From: Hydromonas sp.
GTDB lineage: Bacteria; Pseudomonadota; Gammaproteobacteria; Burkholderiales; Burkholderiaceae
Reading direction: 5' to 3'
Assembly: GCA_017495165.1 (NCBI GenBank)
Contig: JAFEII010000003.1
Location: 56,392 to 120,391, forward strand
Length of the DNA: 64,000 nucleotides
Shown here piece after piece: positions 17,513 to 24,652 of this stretch. Within the stretch, counting starts at the first letter, position 1, and every line of letters begins with the position of its first letter. Position numbers and translations under genes: made by a program. A model generated the notes under the pieces. That model made no database searches. It saw only the letters and a list, made by a program, of their open reading frames with translations, and was not told the origin of the DNA.

Positions 17513-18654
17513 GACAGCGCAATCAAAACACCCCATTCGGATCACTCACCAAAATATTCACCCCGCTCGATGCGCCCATGATGTTTGTGCTCCTGCTCAT
17601 CGCCCTAATCAGCACGGTCACCATGTGGAGCGCCGCATCGGACATGCCGTCGCGCTTTGATAGCCACGTACGCAACATGCTGGTTGGTTTTAGCGTCATG
17701 CTCGTATTCGCCTACATTCCACCCAAACGCCTCATGCAGGCCGCCCCTTTTGTGTACGGCCTTGGCATCGTATTATTACTCGCTGTCGCACTGTTTGGCC
17801 AAACCAAACTTGGCGCCAAACGCTGGCTCAACGTTGGCATCAACATTCAGCCATCTGAGCTGCTTAAAATCGCCGTTCCCATGATGCTCGCCCTGTACTT
17901 TCACAACATCGGCGATTTGCGTCATCGCAGAGCAAGCCACGTTTTTGGGATTGCAGCCTTGTTATTGTTAGTGCCATTTGGCCTAATCGCCAAACAACCT
18001 GATTTGGGCACCGCCATTTTGGTGGTATTGGCCGGCTCTTTCGTTATCTTTTTTGCAGGCCTACCTTGGAGAATGGTCATAGGCTTGATTGCAGGCGGCA
18101 TCATCTTAATCACCTTGGTCCTCTCATTAATTCACACCTCTTTTGCCAGCGATGTGTTGCACCTCAAACCTTATCAAATCAAACGCATTGAAGTACTGCT
18201 TGACCCAACCGCAGACCCACGCGGCGCTGGATTCCACATTCTACAAGCCGAAACCGCCATTGGCTCAGGCGGCTGGCTGGGCAAAGGCTGGCAACAAGGC
18301 ACCCAAACCCATTTGCAATTTATCCCAGAACGCTCAACAGACTTCTTAATCGCAGTGTTTGCGGAGGAATTTGGCTTGCTTGGCGTTTTGCTGCTTCTCA
18401 TGCTATACTTTGTGCTCATTTTGCGTGGGTTATCGATTGCACACAATGCATCCACAAAATTTGAACGCTTGCTGGCAGGCGCGATTTCCATGATTTTGTT
18501 TGCATATGTTTTTGTAAATATGGGCATGGTCGCAGGATTACTGCCAGTTGTTGGAGTGCCACTGCCGTTTATGAGTTACGGCGGCACCGCGCTAATTACC
18601 TTAGGCGTGGGTTGTGGCATGTTAATGAGCGTGCGTCACCATCGTATTCGATGA
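17509..18654 (+). CDS. rodA: Peptidoglycan glycosyltransferase RodA (SEDS family)
   Basis: SEDS-family polymerase that extends glycan strands from lipid II, working with PBP2. The 381-residue protein has about ten hydrophobic segments. The periplasmic loop carries PERSTDFLIAVFAEE with the conserved Asp of SEDS enzymes, and the C-terminal signature GLLPVVGVPLPFMSYGG is intact. The GTG start at 17509 overlaps the mrdA stop (GTGA), so the five shape genes form one coupled operon. Confidence 0.96.
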   Translation: MRQRNQNTPFGSLTKIFTPLDAPMMFVLLLIALISTVTMWSAASDMPSRFDSHVRNMLVGFSVMLVFAYIPPKRLMQAAPFVYGLGIVLLLAVALFGQTKLGAKRWLNVGINIQPSELLKIAVPMMLALYFHNIGDLRHRRASHVFGIAALLLLVPFGLIAKQPDLGTAILVVLAGSFVIFFAGLPWRMVIGLIAGGIILITLVLSLIHTSFASDVLHLKPYQIKRIEVLLDPTADPRGAGFHILQAETAIGSGGWLGKGWQQGTQTHLQFIPERSTDFLIAVFAEEFGLLGVLLLLMLYFVLILRGLSIAHNASTKFERLLAGAISMILFAYVFVNMGMVAGLLPVVGVPLPFMSYGGTALITLGVGCGMLMSVRHHRIR

Positions 18655-18707
18655 GGCACGTTTGTGGGTAAAGTCATCTCCTATAATAAAATTATGAGAC
18701 TGATACC

Positions 18708-18729
18708 CCGTCTACAAGGAGTCAGACGG
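18708..18729 (+). promoter_or_regulatory. Hairpin holding the rlpA-like gene's ribosome binding site
   Basis: CCGTCT (18708-18713) pairs with AGACGG (18724-18729) around a 10-base loop that contains AAGGAG. The start codon follows one base after the stem. The ribosome binding site is thus displayed in a hairpin loop. A TATAAT-like -10 sits at 18682-18687. Confidence 0.5.
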
Positions 18730-18730
18730 T

Positions 18731-19243
18731 ATGAATCGTATTAAAAAGAATCAACATCTTTCATTTGCTTTAAGCGTGATTGGTTTTGCAGGCATCACTT
18801 CAGCGCTTTCTGCCGAAGAAGTCACGCCCCAGCCATCTGTTGCAGTCGTAAGCGATTATGTGGCCCTGGTGCCTCAAACACTTCCCCCAAAAGCCACAAT
18901 TGGGCAAGCACAAACCGTCAGCTATGCACCAGCGCAGAGCCAGCTAAAACTTCTGCAACAAGGCGTCGCATCATATTATGGCCCAGGCTTTCATGGTCGC
19001 CGTACTGCCAACGGTGAAAAATTCGACATGAACGCACTCACCGCAGCACACCGCACATTGCCTTTTGGCACAAAATTGAAAGTAACCAATTTAAGAAACG
19101 GCCAATCAACGATTGTGCGCGTCAACGACAGAGGCCCTTACGCCAAAGGCCGCATCCTTGATTTATCAGTCGCCGCCGCCAAACAAATTGGTTCAACTCA
19201 CTCAGGCACGGCCAACATCAAAATTGAAGTCGTGACACAATAA
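18731..19243 (+). CDS. RlpA-like septal/cell-wall protein, short form without SPOR domain
   Basis: A 170-residue exported protein with a double-psi beta-barrel of the RlpA type. The N-terminus (MNRIKKNQHLSF...SALSA) is a signal peptide with an Ala-x-Ala-like cleavage site near residue 28 and no lipobox cysteine, so unlike E. coli RlpA it is not a lipoprotein. The barrel runs from about residue 78 (GVASYYGPGFHGRRTANGE). It keeps His107 in AHRTLPFGT and Asp133 in VNDRGPY, the residues needed for lytic transglycosylase activity in known RlpA. The C-terminal SPOR domain that targets RlpA to septal glycan is missing. It follows the elongasome operon by 76 bases. Confidence 0.88.
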   Translation: MNRIKKNQHLSFALSVIGFAGITSALSAEEVTPQPSVAVVSDYVALVPQTLPPKATIGQAQTVSYAPAQSQLKLLQQGVASYYGPGFHGRRTANGEKFDMNALTAAHRTLPFGTKLKVTNLRNGQSTIVRVNDRGPYAKGRILDLSVAAAKQIGSTHSGTANIKIEVVTQ

Positions 19244-19280
19244 GTAGCAGCCAAACTCGGCAAACTTGCTACAAAAAACA

Positions 19281-19309
19281 AAAAACGCTGATTTTAATCA
19301 GCGTTTTTT
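19281..19309. terminator. Bidirectional terminator between rlpA-like gene and rsmI
   Basis: CGCTGAT / ATCAGCG stem (19286-19303) flanked by A-run and T-run, so it works in both directions. The last codons of rsmI, including its TAA stop, lie inside the hairpin. Confidence 0.85.
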
Positions 19310-20193
19310 AGATTCAGCGCATAAGCATACACCGCATTTTTTTGCGCCCCTGTTAGCTTTACCGCCAGCGCAACCGCCTGTTTAAGCGGCAACTCTTCAA
19401 GCAAAACCTCAACCGTCTTTTGCCACAGCGGCTCAACACCAGCCGCACTCGCCCCTTTTGGCGGCGCAGACACAATAAGCAAATACTCGCCACGCGGCGC
19501 GCCCTCACTGGCCAGCCAGACACTCACATCCGCCATGTTGATAAACATAAATTTCTCATGCAATTTACTCAACTCTTTGACCACCACCAATTGTCGATCC
19601 ATAAAAACTGCCGCCATCGCCTCAATCGTTGCCAGCAATCTGTGCGGCGCTTCATAAAAAACCAAATGCGCATCAACGTGCGCCAAGACTTCAAGGCGGC
19701 TCGCCCGCGCTTGAGACTTATTGGGTAAAAAGCCTTCAAATAAAAAGCCGCCTTCAAGCCCCGCGCCCGACATCGCAGTCACCACAGCACTCGCACCAGC
19801 CAAAGGCACCACATTAAAGCCCGCCGCCCGAACCGCAGCCACAACCCGCGCACCAGGGTCAGACACGGCCGGCGTGCCTGCGTCAGAAATCAAAGCCACG
19901 CGCTCACCCGCATGCAATCGATTGATGAGGCTAGAAGCCGCCTCATCTTCGTTGTGCTGATGCACCGAAATCAAGTTGGCTGTAATCCCATACTGCTGCA
20001 ACAACGGCTTACTGTGGCGCGTATCCTCACAAGCGATCACATCGCACAACGAAAGCACATACAATGCGCGCACGGTGATGTCGGATAAATTACCAATCGG
20101 CGTAGCAACCACATACAATGTGGATTTTGGAAAGCTCTGCCCTGCAGCGTGCTGCCAAAGAGGCTCAAGGGACGATAAAATGGTCGTGGTCAT
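19294..20193 (-). CDS. rsmI: 16S rRNA 2'-O-ribose C1402 methyltransferase
   Basis: SAM-dependent enzyme that methylates the 2'-OH of C1402 in 16S rRNA (tetrapyrrole-methylase fold). The 299-residue protein has the family signatures LYVVATPIGNLSDITVRA near residue 26 and IACEDTRHSKPLL around residue 53, then ISDAGTPAVSDPG, which holds the SAM-binding loop. A short N-terminal extension of about 25 residues precedes the conserved start. It is divergent from yraN across 65 bases, an arrangement common in proteobacteria. Confidence 0.95.
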   Translation of the reverse strand: MTTTILSSLEPLWQHAAGQSFPKSTLYVVATPIGNLSDITVRALYVLSLCDVIACEDTRHSKPLLQQYGITANLISVHQHNEDEAASSLINRLHAGERVALISDAGTPAVSDPGARVVAAVRAAGFNVVPLAGASAVVTAMSGAGLEGGFLFEGFLPNKSQARASRLEVLAHVDAHLVFYEAPHRLLATIEAMAAVFMDRQLVVVKELSKLHEKFMFINMADVSVWLASEGAPRGEYLLIVSAPPKGASAAGVEPLWQKTVEVLLEELPLKQAVALAVKLTGAQKNAVYAYALNLKNAD

Positions 20194-20258
20194 AATTTGA
20201 GTCTAAAGTTTAAAAATGAAAGGGATGGGCGCATGCAACAAAACATCAAAGGACACTT

Positions 20259-20693
20259 ATGTTGAAATGGCTGCACTCAAAAAAATCCGCACCGCCGGCG
20301 CCCGAAAAAAAAGCCACGCGCCACTATGTTGCAACCGCATTGCAGCAAAAAAAAGGAGAAGCGGCCGAAGCCATCGCCGCGCAATACCTTATCCAACAAG
20401 GTCTCACCTTGATTGAGCGCAATGTCGCATTTAATCAAGGCGAAATAGACCTGATCATGCAAGCAGGAAACACGCTGGTATTTATCGAGGTACGCTGGCG
20501 CAAAACCATCGCCTTTGGCGGCGCACTGTGTTCAATAACCCCCAGCAAACTCCGAAAACTCAGCACCGCTTGCGAGATGTATCTACAAAACCACCCAAAA
20601 TGGCGCAACCATGACTGCAGAATTGACGCGATTTTATTACAAGGCAGCCTTGAGTCACCGCAAATTGAATGGCTCACCAACATCACGGGCTAG
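20259..20693 (+). CDS. yraN: UPF0102 family YraN-like protein (predicted endonuclease fold)
   Basis: A 144-residue YraN/UPF0102 protein with a predicted PD-(D/E)xK nuclease-like fold. The core starts around residue 33 (KGEAAEAIAAQYL) and carries GEID at 61-64 and FIEVRWR at 75-81, matching the acidic and E-x-K/R positions of the family. The first 30 residues are a basic, low-complexity extension. The cellular role of the family is not established. It stops 11 bases before the convergent Nudix gene. Confidence 0.9.
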   Translation: MLKWLHSKKSAPPAPEKKATRHYVATALQQKKGEAAEAIAAQYLIQQGLTLIERNVAFNQGEIDLIMQAGNTLVFIEVRWRKTIAFGGALCSITPSKLRKLSTACEMYLQNHPKWRNHDCRIDAILLQGSLESPQIEWLTNITG

Positions 20694-20704
20694 ATGCAGG
20701 CGCG

Positions 20705-21280
20705 TCATTGCCCCGCCAACCCATCTTTGAGCCAAAAAATCCCCAACTGGGTTTTAACATCAGGCACCCAACCCTTACGCATCATGCCTTCGAGCTCACT
20801 TAACGGCAGGCGCAACACATCAACAAACTCACCCGCATCAAGCCGCTGCGCACCCTGATGCACCAAACCCCTCGCAATGTACAGATGAATCACCTCATCG
20901 CAGTAAGCAATCGCATTGTGAATATCCGTCACATGAACCCACTGCGTTGCGCTATACCCAGTCTCCTCAAGCAGCTCACGCTTGCCCGTTTCAAGCGGCG
21001 ATTCGCCCACATCTTTTTTACCCGCAGGAAACTCAATAAACACCTTTTGCAACGGATAGCGGTATTGGCGCACCGTCAAAACATCCCCATCATCAAAAAC
21101 AGGGATAATCATCACCGCGCCAGCATGCTTAATAAACTCTCGCGTTGCCACCTGCCCATCTGGCAAGCTCACGCGGTCTACCTGAATATTTAAAAAATCG
21201 CCTTGATAACGATTCACCGAGTCAATCGTGCGCTCAGCAAGCCCATCTTCATTAAACAACGTCTCAAATTGATGCGGCAT
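20705..21280 (-). CDS. Nudix hydrolase, ADP-ribose pyrophosphatase-like
   Basis: A 191-residue Nudix protein of the ADP-ribose/ADP-sugar diphosphatase type. The Nudix box GX5EX7REUXEEXGU is complete, from Gly87 through Glu93 to R101-E102 and E105-E106-x-G108. It is preceded by VRQYRYPLQKVFIEFPAGK, which is typical of NudF-like enzymes that split ADP-ribose to AMP and ribose-5-phosphate. I prefer the ATG at 21280 because GGGAGG lies four bases upstream; a longer frame begins at 21292. It follows the nuo/DUF2818 transcript, but a terminator separates them, so it probably has its own promoter. Confidence 0.9.
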   Translation of the reverse strand: MPHQFETLFNEDGLAERTIDSVNRYQGDFLNIQVDRVSLPDGQVATREFIKHAGAVMIIPVFDDGDVLTVRQYRYPLQKVFIEFPAGKKDVGESPLETGKRELLEETGYSATQWVHVTDIHNAIAYCDEVIHLYIARGLVHQGAQRLDAGEFVDVLRLPLSELEGMMRKGWVPDVKTQLGIFWLKDGLAGQ

Positions 21281-21292
21281 TGTGCCTCCCAT

Positions 21293-21318
21293 AAAAAAAC
21301 GCGTGACATCATCACGCG
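21293..21318 (-). terminator. Intrinsic terminator at the end of the nuo/DUF2818 operon
   Basis: On the minus strand CGCGTGA-TGATG-TCACGCG forms a 7-bp GC-rich stem followed by seven T. It lies just after the DUF2818 gene and before the Nudix gene. This suggests that DUF2818 is the last gene of the complex I transcript. Confidence 0.85.
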
Positions 21319-21332
21319 CTTAGCAAAAGTGG

Positions 21333-21623
21333 TTATTTCCAAAAGTAGCGCCACACAAAAGCCGGAAATGCAGCCACCACAAATAACAACAATATCACCA
21401 CATAAAAAACCCAATCCTTATCTGCGTTTTGCCCCAAATGCGCCTCAACCATCGAACCCAGCACAATAAACAGCGCATACAAAACACCAAACTCAAGCAA
21501 GCGCATCCAAGCGGTTTTCCCAGTAGACACAAGGCGCCATTGATGCAATCGATAATTACTCAAAAAAGGAAACGATGCAAACCCCAGCGCCAGCAAAAAC
21601 AGAAAAGGTGACCAAAACCCCAT
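21333..21623 (-). CDS. DUF2818 family small membrane protein
   Basis: A 96-residue protein with three hydrophobic segments: an N-terminal segment at residues 4-21, a middle one around 45-60, and a C-terminal one before VWRYFWK. It resembles the DUF2818 family, which in beta-proteobacteria lies directly downstream of nuoN. The ATG begins one base after the nuoN stop, and a terminator follows its own stop, so it belongs to the nuo operon. An accessory or assembly role in complex I is plausible from context but not shown. Confidence 0.8.
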   Translation of the reverse strand: MGFWSPFLFLLALGFASFPFLSNYRLHQWRLVSTGKTAWMRLLEFGVLYALFIVLGSMVEAHLGQNADKDWVFYVVILLLFVVAAFPAFVWRYFWK

Positions 21624-21624
21624 T

Positions 21625-23115
21625 TTAAAAGCCCAATGATTTCAGCACAGCATTGTTCGCCATATTGAGCAAGTATTGTGGAAATGCCCCCAACACCAAC
21701 AATGCCAACACGTTTAAGCTCAAAACAATATGTTGTGTTAACGTAAATTGCAAAGGCGCATTTGATTCAGGCTTATCAAAATACATCAGTTTCACCACGC
21801 GCAAATAATAGAAAGCACCAATCAGAGAGAACAAAACCACCAACAATGGCAAAAGCAAGCTGCCACCCGACTGAATCAAGCTGGTAATAATAAACAGCTT
21901 TGCGTAAAAACCAACCAGCGGCGGAATACCGGCCAACGAGAACATCACAAGCAACAGCAAAAACGCCAACCACGGATTGCGTTGATTCAAGCCTTTTAAA
22001 TCATCCAACTGATCTGCTTCAAAACCGGAATGGCTCATGGCCAAAATAACGCCAAAGCCAGCCAATGTGGTGATGGCATAAACAATCACATAATAAAAAG
22101 ATGCCCCCAAACCGCTCACGCTCTGAAAGTCATGAAAGCCATTTTTTCCCGCCAAAAAACCGAGCAACACAAAACCCATGTGCGAAATACCTGAATATGC
22201 AAGCATGCGTTTGAGGTTTTTTTGGCGAATCGCAGACAAATTACCCAGCGCAAGAGACACAACCGCCATCGCAGCAAACATCGCGCCCCATTGACTTGAC
22301 AAACTCGGCAAGCCTTGCACCAGCAAACGCACAACCATCACAAAAGCGGCGATTTTAGGCGCAGCAGAAATCATCAGCGTCACCGACGTTGGCGAGCCTT
22401 GATACACATCAGGCACCCACATATGGAACGGCACAACACCGAGTTTAAACGCCAAACCCGCCACCATAAACACCAAGCCAAAAATCAAAATTTGCGTATT
22501 CACCTGCGCCGCGCCGTCACCGACCAGCGTTGCAATTTGACTGATATCAAGCTTACCGCCTGTCGCACCATACACCATCGACAAACCAAATAACAAAAGC
22601 CCTGAAGCAATCGCGCCCAACACAAAATACTTCATCGCAGCCTCAATAGAGCGCACGTGGTCACGACGCAACGCCACCATGGCATACAAAGACAGCGCCT
22701 GCAGTTCAAGCCCCATATACATAGAAATCAGGTTGTTTGATGAAACCATCACCATCTGACCAATCAGCGCAAACAGTGCCAAACTGTAATATTCACCATG
22801 CAAAAAACCACGCGCTGCCGAATAACGCTGACCATACACAAACGTCACCGCCACACAAATATAAGCAAAGAGCTTCGCCAAATTGGCCAACGGATCAGCA
22901 ACAAACATTTTGAGATCCAAGCCAAAGGCATGTAAAGTCTCGCCCTTGTACCACAGCATGGCAGTCAAAACCCCAGCCACAACCAATCCAACCATACTAA
23001 CCGCATGAATAATTGATCGATGGGCATCACGTTTGGTTGCAAGTTCAAGCAGCAAAACCAGGATGGCAAATACCGTCAAGACGGCTTCAGGATAAGCAAT
23101 AAAATAATTTTGCAT
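21625..23115 (-). CDS. nuoN: NADH-quinone oxidoreductase subunit N
   Basis: Antiporter-like proton-pumping membrane subunit of complex I, 496 residues with about 14 transmembrane segments. It has the Mrp-antiporter core, including KLGVVPFHMWVPDVYQGSP and the lysine/glutamate positions of the family, for example LELQALSLYAMVAL in the fifth helix. It sits five bases downstream of nuoM and is followed directly by the DUF2818 gene. Confidence 0.97.
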   Translation of the reverse strand: MQNYFIAYPEAVLTVFAILVLLLELATKRDAHRSIIHAVSMVGLVVAGVLTAMLWYKGETLHAFGLDLKMFVADPLANLAKLFAYICVAVTFVYGQRYSAARGFLHGEYYSLALFALIGQMVMVSSNNLISMYMGLELQALSLYAMVALRRDHVRSIEAAMKYFVLGAIASGLLLFGLSMVYGATGGKLDISQIATLVGDGAAQVNTQILIFGLVFMVAGLAFKLGVVPFHMWVPDVYQGSPTSVTLMISAAPKIAAFVMVVRLLVQGLPSLSSQWGAMFAAMAVVSLALGNLSAIRQKNLKRMLAYSGISHMGFVLLGFLAGKNGFHDFQSVSGLGASFYYVIVYAITTLAGFGVILAMSHSGFEADQLDDLKGLNQRNPWLAFLLLLVMFSLAGIPPLVGFYAKLFIITSLIQSGGSLLLPLLVVLFSLIGAFYYLRVVKLMYFDKPESNAPLQFTLTQHIVLSLNVLALLVLGAFPQYLLNMANNAVLKSLGF

Positions 23116-23120
23116 AATTC

Positions 23121-24623
23121 TTACTTCATTAAAGGTAGTTTAGTTTGCGCGACATGCTCGAGCAAATGATTGACAGAAACGCTCATCACGTCAGTGAAAG
23201 GTTTTGGATACAAACCCATGGCCAAAACCGTCAGCGCCAGTACAGCAAGAATCAGCAACTCGCGGCGATTGACATCAGTCAATTCGGCCACATGCGCATT
23301 TGCCACGTCACCAAAAACCACGCGCTTGTACATCCAAAGCGAATAAGCAGCACCCACAATCAGGGTTATCCCCGCAATTGCAGCAATCCAAAAATTAAAC
23401 TTAACCGCGCCCAAAATCACAAAAAACTCGCCCACAAAACCACTGGTGGCCGGTAAACCTGCATTTGCCATAGTAAAGAGCATAAAGAAGGCAGCAAATT
23501 TTGGCATCGTGTTCACCACGCCACCATAAGCGCTAATATCACGGCTGTGCACGCGGTCATACAGCACGCCGATACAAAAGAACATGGCGGCAGAAATAAA
23601 ACCATGCGAGATCATTTGCAAAATAGCCCCTTGAACCGCGATGGCAAAGCCCATGCCTTTGCTGTCAAACATAAACAAGCCCAGCGTTACAAAGCCCATG
23701 TGTGCAATCGATGAATAAGCCACCAATTTTTTCATGTCTTTTTGAACCAAAGCGACCAAGCCGATATAAACGACCGCAATCAAAGAGATGGTAATGATGA
23801 GCCAAGCCCAATGATGCGACGCATCAGGCGCAATCGGCAAAGAAAATCGGATAAAACCGTAAGCGCCAAGTTTAAGCATAATTGCCGCCAACACCATTGA
23901 GCCGCCCGTTGGCGCTTCAACGTGCGCATCAGGCAACCACGTATGCACAGGCCACATCGGCACCTTGACCGCAAAAGCCATAAAAAATGCAAAAAACAAC
24001 AGTGTTTGTTCACGTGCACCAATCGCCAGCGCATGCCAATCCGCAATGTTAAACGTGCCTGATTTGACATACAGATAAACAATTGCCACCAACATGAGCA
24101 AAGAGCCCATCAACGTGTACAAGAAAAACTTAAACGCCGCATACACGCGGTTTGCACCGCCCCAAACGCCAACAATGATGTACATTGGAATCAGAGTTGC
24201 CTCAAAGAATATGTAAAAAAGCAAGCCGTCCGTGGCAGTAAACACGCCCACCATAAGCCCAGACAAAATCAAAAAGGCAGCAAAATATTGAGGCGCTTTG
24301 GTTTGAATCACATCCCAGCCTGCCAAAACCACCAAAATCGTAATCAGCGCAGTTAGCGGCACAAACCACATAGACAAACCATCCACGCCCAAAGCGTATT
24401 TGGATTGAACCATCGGCAACCACTCATGCGATTCAGTAAATTGCTGCAAAAACGATGCCGAATCAAAATGCATCATCACAGGAATCGTCACCAAAAACCC
24501 TGCAACCGCGCCAATCAACGCCAACGGGCGCACATGACGTTCACGCGCATTGCGAGCGGTCAATAAAATCAGTACGCCAAACAAAATCGGCACCCAAATT
24601 GCTAAACTTAACCAAGGCATCAT
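23121..24623 (-). CDS. nuoM: NADH-quinone oxidoreductase subunit M
   Basis: Antiporter-like membrane subunit of complex I, 500 residues with about 14 membrane segments. The core motif FAVKVPMWPVHTWLPDAHVE, with the key lysine, and the segment FFEATLIPMYIIVG, with the conserved glutamate, are present. Two adjacent ATGs (24623 and 24620) are possible starts. It lies between nuoL and nuoN with short spacing. Confidence 0.97.
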   Translation of the reverse strand: MMPWLSLAIWVPILFGVLILLTARNARERHVRPLALIGAVAGFLVTIPVMMHFDSASFLQQFTESHEWLPMVQSKYALGVDGLSMWFVPLTALITILVVLAGWDVIQTKAPQYFAAFLILSGLMVGVFTATDGLLFYIFFEATLIPMYIIVGVWGGANRVYAAFKFFLYTLMGSLLMLVAIVYLYVKSGTFNIADWHALAIGAREQTLLFFAFFMAFAVKVPMWPVHTWLPDAHVEAPTGGSMVLAAIMLKLGAYGFIRFSLPIAPDASHHWAWLIITISLIAVVYIGLVALVQKDMKKLVAYSSIAHMGFVTLGLFMFDSKGMGFAIAVQGAILQMISHGFISAAMFFCIGVLYDRVHSRDISAYGGVVNTMPKFAAFFMLFTMANAGLPATSGFVGEFFVILGAVKFNFWIAAIAGITLIVGAAYSLWMYKRVVFGDVANAHVAELTDVNRRELLILAVLALTVLAMGLYPKPFTDVMSVSVNHLLEHVAQTKLPLMK

Positions 24624-24652
24624 ATTCTCTATCTATTCTTTTATTAAGGGGT

